51,359 nt of DNA from Lachnospiraceae bacterium (GCA_016291405.1 JAEEXG010000014.1:1-51359); one strand, 5' to 3'; counted from the first letter of the stretch, positions 25,364 through 35,008 are shown. Numbers and translations: made by a program. The notes: generated by a model not told the origin, from the sequence alone.

Positions 25364-26617
25364 ATGAAATTAATGGTAATAGGATGTGGCGGTGTTGCCA
25401 CAGTTGCAATTTATAAGTGTTGCGAAAACCCGATTTTTACGGAGATTTTGCTTGCATCAAGAACAGTATCAAAGTGTGATGCGTTAAAAGAAAAATTACA
25501 GAGTAAAACCAAGGCAAAGATTACTACCGCTACTGTCGATGCGGATTCTTTTGACTCATTGGTTTCTTTGATGAAAGAATTTAAGCCTCACACCGTATTA
25601 AACGTAGCCCTTCCTTATCAGGATTTAACCATCATGGATGCCTGCCTTGAATGCGGCGCAAACTATGTAGACACAGCAAACTACGAAGCTGAAGACACAG
25701 AGGATCCTGTTTGGAGAGCTCAGTACGAAAAGCGCTGCAAAGAAAAAGGCTTCACAGCTTACTTTGATTACAGCTACCAGTGGGCATATGATGAAAAGTT
25801 TAAAAAGGCAGGCCTTACAGCCCTCTTAGGAACAGGCTTTGACCCCGGCGTAACTCAGGTTTTTTCAGCCTATGCGCTTAAGCACTATTTTGATGAAATA
25901 AACTATATCGACATTTTGGACTGTAACGGTGGCGACCACGGTTATGCTTTTGCCACAAACTTTAACCCCGAAATCAACCTTCGTGAGGTTTCCGCAAACG
26001 GTTCTTACTGGGAAGACGGCCACTGGGTAGAGACTAAGCCCATGGAAATTAAGCGTGAATACGACTTTGCGGAAGTTGGCAAGAAAGACATGTATCTTCT
26101 TCACCACGAAGAAATCGAATCTTTAGCAAAGAACATTCCGGGAATAAAGAGAATTCGTTTCTTTATGACTTTTGGACAAAGCTACTTAACCCACATGAAA
26201 TGCCTTGAAAACGTGGGAATGTTAAGAACCGACCCCGTTATGTTTGAAGGAAGAGAAATCGTGCCCATTAAATTTTTAAAGGCCCTTCTTCCCGACCCTG
26301 CATCCCTCGGCCCCAGAACAGTCGGCAAGACAAACATTGGCTGTATCTTTAAGGGCATCAAGGATGGCAAAGAAAAAACTATTTACATCTACAACGTCTG
26401 CGACCACCAGGAAAGCTACAAAGAAACCGGCGCGCAGGCCATCAGTTACACCACCGGCGTACCCGCAATGATCGGAACCGCTATGGTGGCAAGCGGCACT
26501 TGGGCAAAGCCTGGCGTCTTCAACGTTGAGGAGTTCGATCCCGATCCTTATATGGAAGCCCTCAATAAATATGGTTTGCCTTGGGTTGTGGATGAAAATC
26601 CAAAGACAGTAGAGTAA
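25364..26617 (+). CDS. Carboxyspermidine (carboxynorspermidine) dehydrogenase, saccharopine dehydrogenase family
   Basis: A 417-residue protein. The N-terminal Rossmann site MVIGCGGVATVAIYKC is that of the saccharopine-dehydrogenase family; LGTGFDPGVTQVFSAYA follows at about 152-168. Together with the nspC gene just downstream this identifies CASDH, which condenses aspartate semialdehyde with putrescine (or diaminopropane) using NADPH to give carboxyspermidine. The ribosome site is AAGGAGATA. Between this gene and nspC the 262-base gap is almost entirely element B3. Confidence 0.88.
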   Translation: MKLMVIGCGGVATVAIYKCCENPIFTEILLASRTVSKCDALKEKLQSKTKAKITTATVDADSFDSLVSLMKEFKPHTVLNVALPYQDLTIMDACLECGANYVDTANYEAEDTEDPVWRAQYEKRCKEKGFTAYFDYSYQWAYDEKFKKAGLTALLGTGFDPGVTQVFSAYALKHYFDEINYIDILDCNGGDHGYAFATNFNPEINLREVSANGSYWEDGHWVETKPMEIKREYDFAEVGKKDMYLLHHEEIESLAKNIPGIKRIRFFMTFGQSYLTHMKCLENVGMLRTDPVMFEGREIVPIKFLKALLPDPASLGPRTVGKTNIGCIFKGIKDGKEKTIYIYNVCDHQESYKETGAQAISYTTGVPAMIGTAMVASGTWAKPGVFNVEEFDPDPYMEALNKYGLPWVVDENPKTVE

Positions 26618-26630
26618 ATTTCAATATTCT

Positions 26631-26866
26631 GTCGGCCACGTACAGCGATAATATATTATGTCCGAGAATTTATGGAGCCCCGGCACTTAACGAGCCGGAC
26701 ACTAAGGAACGGCGAGTTTAGTGAGCAGGCTTCTTTATAGCCTGCGGCCGTTGGTGCGGAGGGGAACAAGGTCCGGGGGACCTTGGTTCTGACCCGACCG
26801 AAGCGAAGCGTAGATCCTAAGCGAGAGCGGTTCGAGGACAAATGTATTATCGTGTACGCGGCCGAC
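26631..26866. repeat. Palindromic element B3 inside the polyamine operon
   Basis: Left arm GTCGGCCACGTACAG... (26631-26667) pairs imperfectly with the right arm ending GTACGCGGCCGAC (to 26866). The core shares 41 identical bases (26710-26750) with B1 (10659-10699), including GCAGGC-TTCTTTATA-GCCTGC, and has an extra hairpin CCAAGGTCC-type insert near 26766-26788 (AACAAGGTCC/GGACCTTGGTT). It starts 14 bases after the CASDH stop and ends 13 bases before the nspC ATG. Confidence 0.9.
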
Positions 26867-26879
26867 GCGAGGTATATAA

Positions 26880-28019
26880 ATGACAGTTAATCATTCTGTA
26901 TTTGATTTCATCCACACCCCGGCATATGTGGTGGATGAGAGCTCCCTTATAAGGAATCTGGAAATACTTCGGGACGTTAAAGACGCCGCGGGGTGCAAGA
27001 TACTGCTTGCGCAGAAGGCGTTTTCGATGTTTGCGGTTTATCCGTTGATAGAGAAATACCTTGATGGAACTACGGCGAGCGGTTTGTTTGAGGCGAAGCT
27101 TGGAAGAGAAGAGTTTAAGGGTGAGGTGCATGTTTTTGCGCCTGCCTTTAGAGATGATGAGTTTGAAGAGATTTCAGATATTGCCGACCATATCGTCTTT
27201 AATTCAATCAGCCAGCTTAACAAGTTTAAGGACATTGCAAAGGCGAAGGGTAAAAGCATTGGTTTAAGAGTGAATCCTGAATGTTCCACCCAGGAGCATG
27301 GGATTTACGATCCTTGCGCTAAGGGTTCAAGACTTGGAGTAACCTTAAAAAGCTTTGATGAGAACGTCTTAAAAGACATAGACGGCCTTCATTTTCACAC
27401 ACTTTGCGAGCAGGGTTCCGATGCTTTGGAAATAACCCTTAAGGCTTTTGAAGAAAAGTTTGGAAAGTATTTAAAGGGCTTAAAGTGGGTTAACTTCGGA
27501 GGCGGTCATCACATCACAAGGGATGACTATGACAGAGACCTTTTAATTAAGCTTATTAAAGATTTTAAAGATAAATACGGCGTGGAAGTTTATTTAGAGC
27601 CGGGAGAAGCAATTGCTTTAAACGCAGGATATTTGGTCACTAAGGTAATGGACATTGTAGATAACGATATTAAGACTTTGGTGCTTGATGCATCCGCTGC
27701 ATGCCATATGCCTGACGTTTTGGAAATGCCCTATAGGCCTCCGCTTTTTGCTTCGGGAGAGCCTAATGAAAAGAAGTTTACCTATAGGCTTTCTTCCTGC
27801 ACCTGCCTAGCGGGAGATATAATCGGAGACTATTCTTTTGACGAAGAAATCAAGGTGGGAGATACCTTGGTGTTTGAAGACATGGCCATTTATTCAATGG
27901 TTAAAAACAACACCTTTAACGGAATGGCCCTTCCCGACATTGACCTTTACACAAAAGAAGGCGAAGTTAAGGTGATTAAGACCTTTGGCTATCAGGATTT
28001 TAAGGAGAGGCTTTCATGA
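26880..28019 (+). CDS. nspC: Carboxynorspermidine/carboxyspermidine decarboxylase
   Basis: A 379-residue PLP enzyme of the alanine-racemase-fold group. The cofactor lysine is K46 in LLAQKAFSMF; GGGHHITR and LEPGEAIALNAGYL form the phosphate and substrate pockets, and SCTCLAGDIIGDY contains the conserved Cys-Asp pair at the dimer interface. It removes CO2 from carboxyspermidine to give spermidine. The ribosome site GAGGTA lies just outside element B3. Its stop overlaps the aguA start by 4 bases (ATGA), so the two are translationally coupled. Confidence 0.92.
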   Translation: MTVNHSVFDFIHTPAYVVDESSLIRNLEILRDVKDAAGCKILLAQKAFSMFAVYPLIEKYLDGTTASGLFEAKLGREEFKGEVHVFAPAFRDDEFEEISDIADHIVFNSISQLNKFKDIAKAKGKSIGLRVNPECSTQEHGIYDPCAKGSRLGVTLKSFDENVLKDIDGLHFHTLCEQGSDALEITLKAFEEKFGKYLKGLKWVNFGGGHHITRDDYDRDLLIKLIKDFKDKYGVEVYLEPGEAIALNAGYLVTKVMDIVDNDIKTLVLDASAACHMPDVLEMPYRPPLFASGEPNEKKFTYRLSSCTCLAGDIIGDYSFDEEIKVGDTLVFEDMAIYSMVKNNTFNGMALPDIDLYTKEGEVKVIKTFGYQDFKERLS

Positions 28020-29116
28020 TTATAAATTCAACTCCTGTGAAGGACGGTTTCTTTATGCCCGCTGAGTTTGAAAAGCATGAAGGGACAATAATGGCTTTTC
28101 CTTACAGAAGCGGTTCGTGGCCCTACGGCGCGAAGGCTGCAAGGAAGGCTTTTTGCGAGATAATTTTAAAAATTGCAGAGTGCGAAAAGATATATGTAGC
28201 CTACGAAGATGCCACAAAAGAAGCTGCATTCTCGGCGCTTTCAGGTAAAGAAAACGTTGAGCTTATAAAGATTAAGACAGACGATGCCTGGGCAAGAGAC
28301 ATAGGCCCCACCTTTGTTAAAAGCAAAGAGGGCGTTGTGCGAGGCATTAACTGGCGCTTTAACGCTTGGGGCGGCGACTTTGACGGCCTTTATAAAGACT
28401 ATGAAAACGACGATGCCTTTGCAAAAGAGTTTTTAAACAAAGCAGGTTACGACTGTTATGATGCAGGTGACTTCGTGTTAGAGGGTGGCTCTATTCACTC
28501 AAACGGCGCCGGCACAATTTTAGTGACTGAAACCTGCTTATTAAGTAAGGGAAGAAACCCTAAACTTTCAAAACTTGAAATTGAAGAAATGTTAAAAGAA
28601 TATTTGGGAGCAAAAAGGATTATCTGGCTTCCAAAAGGAATTTACAACGATGAAACCAACGAGCACGTAGACAATGTATGTGCTTTTATAAGTGAAAACG
28701 AAGTGGTGCTTGCCTGGACCGATGATGAAAATGACCCTCAATATGAAATGTCATTAGCATGTTTAAAGGTGCTTGAAGAAGAGGGAATTAAAGTCCACAA
28801 GCTTCCCATTCCAAAGATTCCAATAACCGTTAAGGAAGAAGACCTTAAAGGATATGTGTTTGAAGAGGGGGAAGACGTAAGAGAAGTAGGCGAGAGGCTT
28901 GCCGCAAGCTACGTAAACTTTTATTTTTGCAATGATTATGTGCTTCTTCCTCAATTTGGAGGAGAAAATAAAGAAAGCGACAAAGAAGCGGTTGAGATTA
29001 TGGTTTCTTTGTGCAAAGACAGAAAAGTAGTGCCTATAAGCGCAAGGGACATCCTGCTTGGAGGCGGAAACATTCACTGTATCACCCAACAGATACCTAA
29101 GGGAGAGAAAAGATGA
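28016..29116 (+). CDS. aguA: Agmatine deiminase
   Basis: A 366-residue enzyme of the guanidino-group-modifying family. Motifs include FMPAEFEKHEGTIMAFPYR at the start, DDAWARDIGPTFV, GGSIHSNG and the catalytic cysteine near the end in GGGNIHCITQQ. It converts agmatine to N-carbamoylputrescine plus ammonia, the step between SpeA and AguB. It overlaps both nspC and aguB by 4 bases. Confidence 0.95.
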   Translation: MIINSTPVKDGFFMPAEFEKHEGTIMAFPYRSGSWPYGAKAARKAFCEIILKIAECEKIYVAYEDATKEAAFSALSGKENVELIKIKTDDAWARDIGPTFVKSKEGVVRGINWRFNAWGGDFDGLYKDYENDDAFAKEFLNKAGYDCYDAGDFVLEGGSIHSNGAGTILVTETCLLSKGRNPKLSKLEIEEMLKEYLGAKRIIWLPKGIYNDETNEHVDNVCAFISENEVVLAWTDDENDPQYEMSLACLKVLEEEGIKVHKLPIPKIPITVKEEDLKGYVFEEGEDVREVGERLAASYVNFYFCNDYVLLPQFGGENKESDKEAVEIMVSLCKDRKVVPISARDILLGGGNIHCITQQIPKGEKR

Positions 29117-29988
29117 GAAATGTGAAGGTAAGTGCACTTCAGTTTAGCTGCACAAGAAACGTAGAAGAAAACATAAAGAAAGCGGACGAAATGGTAAGGG
29201 AAGCTGCAAAGAAGGGGGCAAATATTATCCTTCTTCCGGAGCTTTTTGAAAGACAGTACTTTTGCCAGGAAAGAGTCTATGAATATTATGACTTTGCAAA
29301 GTCTGTAGAAGAAAACGATGCCGTAAATCACTTTAAAAAAGTAGCTAAGGAATTAGGCGTTGTTGTAATTGTTAGCTTCTATGAAAAGGATGTAAACGTC
29401 TTATACAATAGCGTGGCAGTAATTGATTCTGACGGTAAAAACCTTGGCGTTTACAGAAAAACTCATATCCCCGATGACCATTTCTATCAGGAAAAGTTTT
29501 ATTTTACGCCCGGGAACACAGGATTTAAAGTGTTTGAAACAGCTTACGGAAAAATCGGTGTTGGCATATGCTGGGATCAGTGGTTCCCCGAAACCGCGAG
29601 ATGCTTAGCTCTTAACGGCGCTGAACTAATCTTCTATCCCACAGCCATCGGCTCAGAGCCAATCTTAGACGGAGACAGTAGCGGCCACTGGAGACGCACA
29701 ATGCAGGGACACGCCGCAGCTAACATGGTGCCTGTTATTGCAGCTAACAGATATGGAATCGAAACAGTTGAACCTTCTAAAGAAAATGGCGGACAGAAGT
29801 CTTCTCTTAAGTTTTTCGGTTCATCCTTCATTGCAGACGAAACCGGAGCTATCGTTGAATCCGCTCAAAAAGAAGGCGATGAAATCCTCATTCACGAGTT
29901 TGATTTAGACGAAGTACACACAAACAGAATGTGCTGGGGCTTATTTAGAGACCGTCGCCCCGAAACATATTCCGATATATGTAAGTAA
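29113..29988 (+). CDS. aguB: N-carbamoylputrescine amidase
   Basis: A 291-residue nitrilase-family enzyme. The catalytic triad is visible: E43 in LLPELFERQYF, K116 in YRKTHIPD and C153 in GICWDQWFPE. The substrate-side signature YRKTHIPDDHFYQEKFYFTP matches AguB-type amidases. It hydrolyses N-carbamoylputrescine to putrescine, CO2 and ammonia, feeding CASDH upstream. Last gene of the polyamine operon; a weak hairpin (TTGTCAG/CTGACAA, 29995-30018) and element B4 follow. Confidence 0.95.
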   Translation: MRNVKVSALQFSCTRNVEENIKKADEMVREAAKKGANIILLPELFERQYFCQERVYEYYDFAKSVEENDAVNHFKKVAKELGVVVIVSFYEKDVNVLYNSVAVIDSDGKNLGVYRKTHIPDDHFYQEKFYFTPGNTGFKVFETAYGKIGVGICWDQWFPETARCLALNGAELIFYPTAIGSEPILDGDSSGHWRRTMQGHAAANMVPVIAANRYGIETVEPSKENGGQKSSLKFFGSSFIADETGAIVESAQKEGDEILIHEFDLDEVHTNRMCWGLFRDRRPETYSDICK

Positions 29989-30033
29989 TCATTTTGTCAG
30001 CGAATTACCCACTGACAAGCATATATTAAAGCA

Positions 30034-30182
30034 AGGAGCAGGGGATTATATAATGAATTTGAGCAGCCTCTTTTGCATCGGTACTTAGTGAAAACAAGCG
30101 AAGCGAAGTTTGAACTTAGTATCCGCTATGCAAAAGAAGAAGTGCGAACGGTGCGAAAATCATTATATAATCCCCTGCTCCT
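30034..30182. repeat. Palindromic element B4 after aguB
   Basis: Arms AGGAGCAGGGGATTATATAA (from 30034) and its complement (to 30182) match perfectly over 22 bases. CTTTTGCAT/ATGCAAAAG forms an inner stem, and the core has CGGTACTTAGTGA and GAACTTAGTATCCG, the counterparts of the B2 motifs. The gap 29989-30310 otherwise holds only the next gene's promoter region (extended -10 TGGTAAAAT near 30260). Confidence 0.9.
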
Positions 30183-30310
30183 ATTCGTTTTTCATAATTA
30201 TTCCCCGAATGACTCGCGAGACACAATGAAATTCTGTTATTAATCCGCAAACAATCGGATGGTAAAATAAACTGTCTCAATAATTTCCCTATCGGAAGGA
30301 GAAGAATGTT

Positions 30311-31801
30311 ATGGCTGAACAAGAGAAAAGACATGATACATCCAGAGAAGAGTGGATAGCTGCCAATAAAGTGGCGACACTTACACTCACAATTTTGTGC
30401 TCGATTATTTCGCTTGCATATATCTTAGAAGTGGTGAAAAAAACACGTACTGTGGGATATACGATTGTAGTCATTGCACTGGCGATGATCCCTGTAATCT
30501 TGGCTCATGTGTTTAGGGCTAAAGACCCTGCATCACGATATATAAAGACCATTGTGGGAATAGGATATGCCGCAATGTATGCTTTTGTAATCTTAACAAC
30601 CACAAATCCCTTGGTGTTTACCTACGTGTTCCCCATGCTTATCGTTATCACACTTTATGATGATGTTGGCTACATAATGAGAATCGGTATCGGCGTAATC
30701 ATTGTAAACATCGCAGCAATCATAGGAATGTTTGCAACAGGCACTATGACAGATACAGCGGTGGCTGAAATCCAGGGACTGGTAGTAGTTGTTATAGTGG
30801 CTTACCTTATTTTGGTAAGTAGGACAAACAACAGATTCCAGATAATGCGTGCTCAAAGAATGCAGGAGCAAAACGATAAGACAGAGAAGCTTCTTGAAGA
30901 AATACTTGAAATATCAGGAAGAGTAACAGAAACTGCTGAAACTCTTACAGGAGAAATGGGCACCTTAAAAGAATCCATTGAGTCTACCGTAAGTTCAATG
31001 GAACAGGTTACTCAGGGAACGGCTGAATCTGCAGATGCGGCTCAAAGCCAGTTAGAGCAGACCAATCAGATTTCTTCACACATTACAGAAGTTGAAGAAG
31101 CCAGCTCCACAATCACAAAGAATGTGGGCGTTACATCCCAGGCTATTGCTACAGGTCAAAACAATATTAAGCGAATGACAAAGCTTACGGAGGAAGTTGA
31201 TTCTGCCGGTAAAGACGTTGCAAGTGCTCTTGATACTTTCAAGCAGACGGCAGCAGAAATGAACTCAATTACAGATATAATCACAAGCGTTGCATCACAG
31301 ACAAGTCTTCTTGCACTTAATGCTTCAATCGAAGCTGCAAGAGCAGGCGAAGCAGGTAGAGGATTTGCGGTAGTTGCAACGGAAATTTCAAATCTTGCGG
31401 GACAGACAACATCCGCTACAGAAAACATCACAGATCTTATCAACCAGGTTACTTCACAGGTAGGCTCAATGGTTGAAAGAATCGAAGCCCTTTTAAAGGC
31501 CGGCGAAGAAGAAAGTCAGTGCGCAGGTGAAACGGCAGAAAGCTTCAACCAGATTTCTGAAAGCGTTGTTCAAATTGAACATCACTCAAAAGAACTTGAC
31601 GGCGTTGTTACAAAGCTTTCGGATGCCAATGCAGAAATCGTTAACAGCATTCAGACCGCATCGGCGGTTACCGAAGAAGTTACGGCTCATGCAACGGAAA
31701 CTCTTAACACAAGTAAAGATAATCAGGCAATCGTTGAAAAGATCAATAACCTTGTTAACGACCTAAACGAAGATGCAGAAAAGCTAAAAGCAAATTCATA
31801 G
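30311..31801 (+). CDS. Methyl-accepting chemotaxis protein-like receptor
   Basis: A 496-residue protein. The N-terminal 170 residues hold about six membrane segments in hydrophobic pairs with short loops and no large extracellular domain. The rest is a long coiled coil with the MCP signalling tip TSLLALNASIEAARAGEAGRGFAVVATEISNLA (around 331-363), which binds CheA/CheW. No HAMP domain is obvious. It should signal from the membrane, sensing something within or near the bilayer. No chemotaxis genes lie nearby. The ribosome site is GGAAGGAGAAG, and the gene ends at its own terminator. Confidence 0.9.
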   Translation: MAEQEKRHDTSREEWIAANKVATLTLTILCSIISLAYILEVVKKTRTVGYTIVVIALAMIPVILAHVFRAKDPASRYIKTIVGIGYAAMYAFVILTTTNPLVFTYVFPMLIVITLYDDVGYIMRIGIGVIIVNIAAIIGMFATGTMTDTAVAEIQGLVVVVIVAYLILVSRTNNRFQIMRAQRMQEQNDKTEKLLEEILEISGRVTETAETLTGEMGTLKESIESTVSSMEQVTQGTAESADAAQSQLEQTNQISSHITEVEEASSTITKNVGVTSQAIATGQNNIKRMTKLTEEVDSAGKDVASALDTFKQTAAEMNSITDIITSVASQTSLLALNASIEAARAGEAGRGFAVVATEISNLAGQTTSATENITDLINQVTSQVGSMVERIEALLKAGEEESQCAGETAESFNQISESVVQIEHHSKELDGVVTKLSDANAEIVNSIQTASAVTEEVTAHATETLNTSKDNQAIVEKINNLVNDLNEDAEKLKANS

Positions 31802-31811
31802 TAAGTTTCTT

Positions 31812-31848
31812 AAATCCCGTTTGGAATAAACCAAGCGGGATTTTTTTG
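31812..31848 (+). terminator. Terminator after the chemoreceptor gene
   Basis: AAATCCCGTTTGG (31812-31824) pairs with CCAAGCGGGATTT (31831-31843), followed by a seven-T run. Confidence 0.9.
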
Positions 31849-31932
31849 TGTGTGAAAATGTGTTATAGTTATTGAAAATGATGCTAAATATATGGGGAAA
31901 GCATTAAACTTAAAAATGTGGAGGAATCGTAG

Positions 31933-32775
31933 ATGAGCATTAGAATTTTGGCGGACAGTACTTGCGATTTATCTAAGGATTTACTTGATAGATTTGGTGT
32001 TAAGATAGTTCCTTTAAGCATTATCATGGGGGATAAATCCTACTATGACGGCGAAGAAACTACACCGGATCAGATTTTTGAATGGTCCGATGCCAATAAG
32101 ACTACACCAAAAACCGCTGCGGTAAGTCAGGAAAGAGCAACCGAAGCTCTTACCCCCTTAATCGAAGCAGGGGATGACATCATTTTCTTTTGCATCTCAA
32201 GCAAAATGAGCTCAACCGTAAACGTTATTAATTTAGCGGGAGACGGTTACGCTAAGCTTTACGTAATCGATTCTTTTAACCTTTCAACAGGCATCGGCCT
32301 TCAGGTTTTAAGAGCGGCGGAACTTGCAAAAGAAGGCATGAGCGCAGAAGACATTGCAAAGAAGATTAACGATGACAGAAGTAAAGTTCGCGCAAGCTTT
32401 GTAATAGACACTCTTACATACCTTGCAAGAGGCGGAAGGTGCTCTGCAGTTACGGCACTTCTTGCAAACACTTTAAAAATCCATCCCATTATCGAAGTTA
32501 AGGACGGCGCCATGGGAGTGGCAAAGAAACTTCGCGGTGAAGTGGGACATGCCATTATGAATTATGTTCGCTCCTTGGAAGATGATTTAAGAAACGCAGA
32601 TCCAAAGCGCGTATTCATCACTCATTCAGGATGCAAGAAAGAACTTGTGGATGAAGTGAGAGCCTTCTTAGAAAGCCTTAACACCTTCGATGAAGTGCTT
32701 GAGACAAGAGCTGGCGGCGTTATTTCAAGCCACTGCGGCCCCAACACTTTGGGCGTTTTGTTCTACGAAAAATAA
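31933..32775 (+). CDS. DegV family fatty-acid-binding protein
   Basis: A 280-residue protein of usual DegV length. It begins IRILADSTCDLS, has VPLSIIMGDKSYYDGEE, then TAAVSQERATEA, SSKMSSTVNVI and IDTLTYLARGGRCS, and ends SHCGPNTLGVLFY. These are the recurrent DegV motifs; family members bind a single fatty acid and supply it to fatty acid kinase for phospholipid synthesis. The ribosome site is GTGGAGGAA. It is monocistronic, ending at a hairpin. Confidence 0.93.
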   Translation: MSIRILADSTCDLSKDLLDRFGVKIVPLSIIMGDKSYYDGEETTPDQIFEWSDANKTTPKTAAVSQERATEALTPLIEAGDDIIFFCISSKMSSTVNVINLAGDGYAKLYVIDSFNLSTGIGLQVLRAAELAKEGMSAEDIAKKINDDRSKVRASFVIDTLTYLARGGRCSAVTALLANTLKIHPIIEVKDGAMGVAKKLRGEVGHAIMNYVRSLEDDLRNADPKRVFITHSGCKKELVDEVRAFLESLNTFDEVLETRAGGVISSHCGPNTLGVLFYEK

Positions 32776-32790
32776 AAGAAACCGATACAA

Positions 32791-32829
32791 GGCCTTCTTA
32801 CCAAGAAATTGGTAGGAAGGTCTTTTTTT
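32791..32829 (+). terminator. Terminator after degV
   Basis: GGCCTTCTTACCAA (32791-32804), a GAAA loop and TTGGTAGGAAGGTC (32809-32822), then a seven-T run. Confidence 0.9.
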
Positions 32830-32897
32830 AAAGTATCGTTAATCATAAAGTCATAGAATAGTCCTATATTATATATGCTTTGAAAGCGAGAGCAAGG

Positions 32898-34049
32898 ATG
32901 TACTATCGAAGTATTAACTATTACGGCTACGATAAGAATCGTTACGATGACTGTAAAGACCTTATCAACGAAGCAAACTTTAGACATCTGAGAATCTTAA
33001 ACACATGGCTATTGGGACTTACAGTAGTCTTTCTTTTCTTGTCTAAAATGAACCTTTTTGGCGTAACCGGAAGAAGCTTCAATATGTATTTATCCTTCTT
33101 TGTTTTGTCTTTGATTCCGGAAGTGCTTCTTTTTGCATTTAAAGATTTTACAAGAAAGCATTCGGGAATTTTCCTTCATTTAAATGCTGTCACCATGGTC
33201 ACATTCGGAATTTATTCATCCATTAAGCAGCCATACCTTACAGCCACCATGTACTTGGTTCTCCTTGTACTTTTGGCGGTAACTTACATAGGCACCATGG
33301 TAAGCGTAACCGTTATCATGATTCTTTATAGTGCCCTGTTTCTTTATACATCTTACAAGTATAAATCCCATTCTTTGTTTGAACTTGACAGCTACAACGT
33401 AACTGTATTTTTGATACTGGCGATTGTCCTTCACTACACTTTCCAGCACACAAAAATGGAGCAGTTTACCACTCTTCAAAGAAACATTCAGATTCAAAGG
33501 GATTTGGAGATAAGGTCAAGTTTTGATACCCTTACGGATTTATTTAACCGCGCAAGGTTTTTCTCGATTGCGGGAGAAATCGTCGGAAAATACACTCAAA
33601 TCGATGAATACATTGCAATCGCACTTTTAGACTTGGATAAGTTTAAGCAAATTAACGATACTCTCGGCCATCAAATGGGCGATAAGGCAATCCAGACAAC
33701 CGCCACCATTATTGCGGAAGAATTGAACCTAGATCTTTTAGAAAAGTGGTCTTTTGCAAATAAAGTGGTGAAAGAACGCATTAGCTTTGCGGGGCGCCTT
33801 GGAGGAGATGAATACATTCTCTTTATAAGAGGCCTTAAAAACGACGAAGAAGCGATTGCACTACTGAATCGAATCTTAGATAGATTAAAAGCTGTTAAAA
33901 TCGGTGAATTAAAGGGCATTCGAGGTTCTTTTGGCGTAACTGCCCTTAAAGAAAGCGATGAAGACATAGACACCGCTTATCAAAGAGCGGACGCAGCTTT
34001 ATATACATCAAAGAGTTCGGAGACCGAAAAGGTAACCTTTAACAAATAG
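32898..34049 (+). CDS. Membrane GGDEF-domain protein (diguanylate cyclase)
   Basis: A 383-residue protein. About six membrane segments occupy residues 30-190, followed by a short coiled stretch and a GGDEF domain (about 215-380). The catalytic loop reads GRLGGDEYILFIRG, an active GGDE(F/Y) form. DLDKFKQINDTLGHQMGDKAI is the metal- and GTP-binding part. It should make cyclic di-GMP. The ATG at 32898 is preferred over the in-frame TTG at 32880, though both have weak ribosome sites. It heads a three-gene set with an HD-GYP-like protein 14 bases on. Confidence 0.9.
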   Translation: MYYRSINYYGYDKNRYDDCKDLINEANFRHLRILNTWLLGLTVVFLFLSKMNLFGVTGRSFNMYLSFFVLSLIPEVLLFAFKDFTRKHSGIFLHLNAVTMVTFGIYSSIKQPYLTATMYLVLLVLLAVTYIGTMVSVTVIMILYSALFLYTSYKYKSHSLFELDSYNVTVFLILAIVLHYTFQHTKMEQFTTLQRNIQIQRDLEIRSSFDTLTDLFNRARFFSIAGEIVGKYTQIDEYIAIALLDLDKFKQINDTLGHQMGDKAIQTTATIIAEELNLDLLEKWSFANKVVKERISFAGRLGGDEYILFIRGLKNDEEAIALLNRILDRLKAVKIGELKGIRGSFGVTALKESDEDIDTAYQRADAALYTSKSSETEKVTFNK

Positions 34050-34063
34050 AAAAGGATGAGACA

Positions 34064-34990
34064 ATGAGTATTGTGGTAAGGGCGATAGTGTTATGCGCAC
34101 TCATAATTATGGTCTATAACACTTCGGAATGCATAAAATTTTTTAGCATAAACAACGACATCATCACTCGATTTGGGAAAAAAGAAACCATAAGGCTTTA
34201 CGTGGTGTATGTAATTTCCATACTTATGTGCATAGGAGACGTGGTGGCAATAATCACCTGCGATGACAACATCTGGATCGGACTATCCGCCATTATTTCT
34301 TCTTTGTTCTTTACGGTTATTTATAAGTGGCTGTTTTCTGTTGTTAGCGGCGTAAAGAAACGCGCAAACGAAATTTCTGAAACCTTAATTGGGCTTATTG
34401 AAGCCTGTGACACAAACCTAGACGGCCATTCCCTTTTGGTAATGGACCTTGTAATGCTGATTTATGACTACATGCCTGTTGAATATAAAAGAAAGATTCA
34501 GCCTGAAAACCTTCGCTATGCGGCGCTGTTTCTTGATATAGGAAAGTTGGGCGTTCCGGGAAAAGTGTTAAACAAGCCTGCAAAGCTTGAAGATGAGGAA
34601 TGGAGCCTTATGAAGAGGCATCCCGAAATTGCGGTCAAGGTTTTAGGAAACATGGAATCCTTTAAGGAAATATCTGATTGGATTGTGTATCACCACGAGC
34701 GAATCGATGGTAAAGGATATTATAAATTACGCGGCGAAGAAATTCCTTTGGCTTCAAGAATAATTGCGGTGGCTGATACTTATGCAGCAATCGTAATGGT
34801 GCGTTCTTACAAGCCTTCCCGTTCTTACGATGACGCAATCTCCACTTTGAAGGTTTCCGCAGGCACTCAGCTTGACGAAGAAATTGTTGAAATCTTTTTA
34901 TCTGTTCCAAGAGAAAAGGTGGAAAGCGCCACAAGAGAAGTAATTAATAAAATGAAACTATATTCAGAAGAAAAGTTTAGAGATGAATAG
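34064..34990 (+). CDS. Membrane HD-GYP-like protein with degenerate metal site
   Basis: A 308-residue protein with three membrane segments (about 1-20, 44-65 and 72-95) and an HD-GYP-type domain. The domain follows the family order: H122 in DGHSLLV; the HD pair replaced by L157-D158 in ALFLDIGKLGVP; H186 in KRHPEIAV; HHERIDGKGYY (H210, H211); and D238 in VADTYAAI. Active c-di-GMP phosphodiesterases need the missing His, and the name-giving GYP reads GYY. It may therefore bind c-di-GMP, or act as a regulatory partner, rather than cleave it. It sits between the cyclase gene and a sugar-binding protein gene. Confidence 0.85.
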   Translation: MSIVVRAIVLCALIIMVYNTSECIKFFSINNDIITRFGKKETIRLYVVYVISILMCIGDVVAIITCDDNIWIGLSAIISSLFFTVIYKWLFSVVSGVKKRANEISETLIGLIEACDTNLDGHSLLVMDLVMLIYDYMPVEYKRKIQPENLRYAALFLDIGKLGVPGKVLNKPAKLEDEEWSLMKRHPEIAVKVLGNMESFKEISDWIVYHHERIDGKGYYKLRGEEIPLASRIIAVADTYAAIVMVRSYKPSRSYDDAISTLKVSAGTQLDEEIVEIFLSVPREKVESATREVINKMKLYSEEKFRDE

Positions 34991-35008
34991 ATTTAAAGGG
35001 GAATTTAT

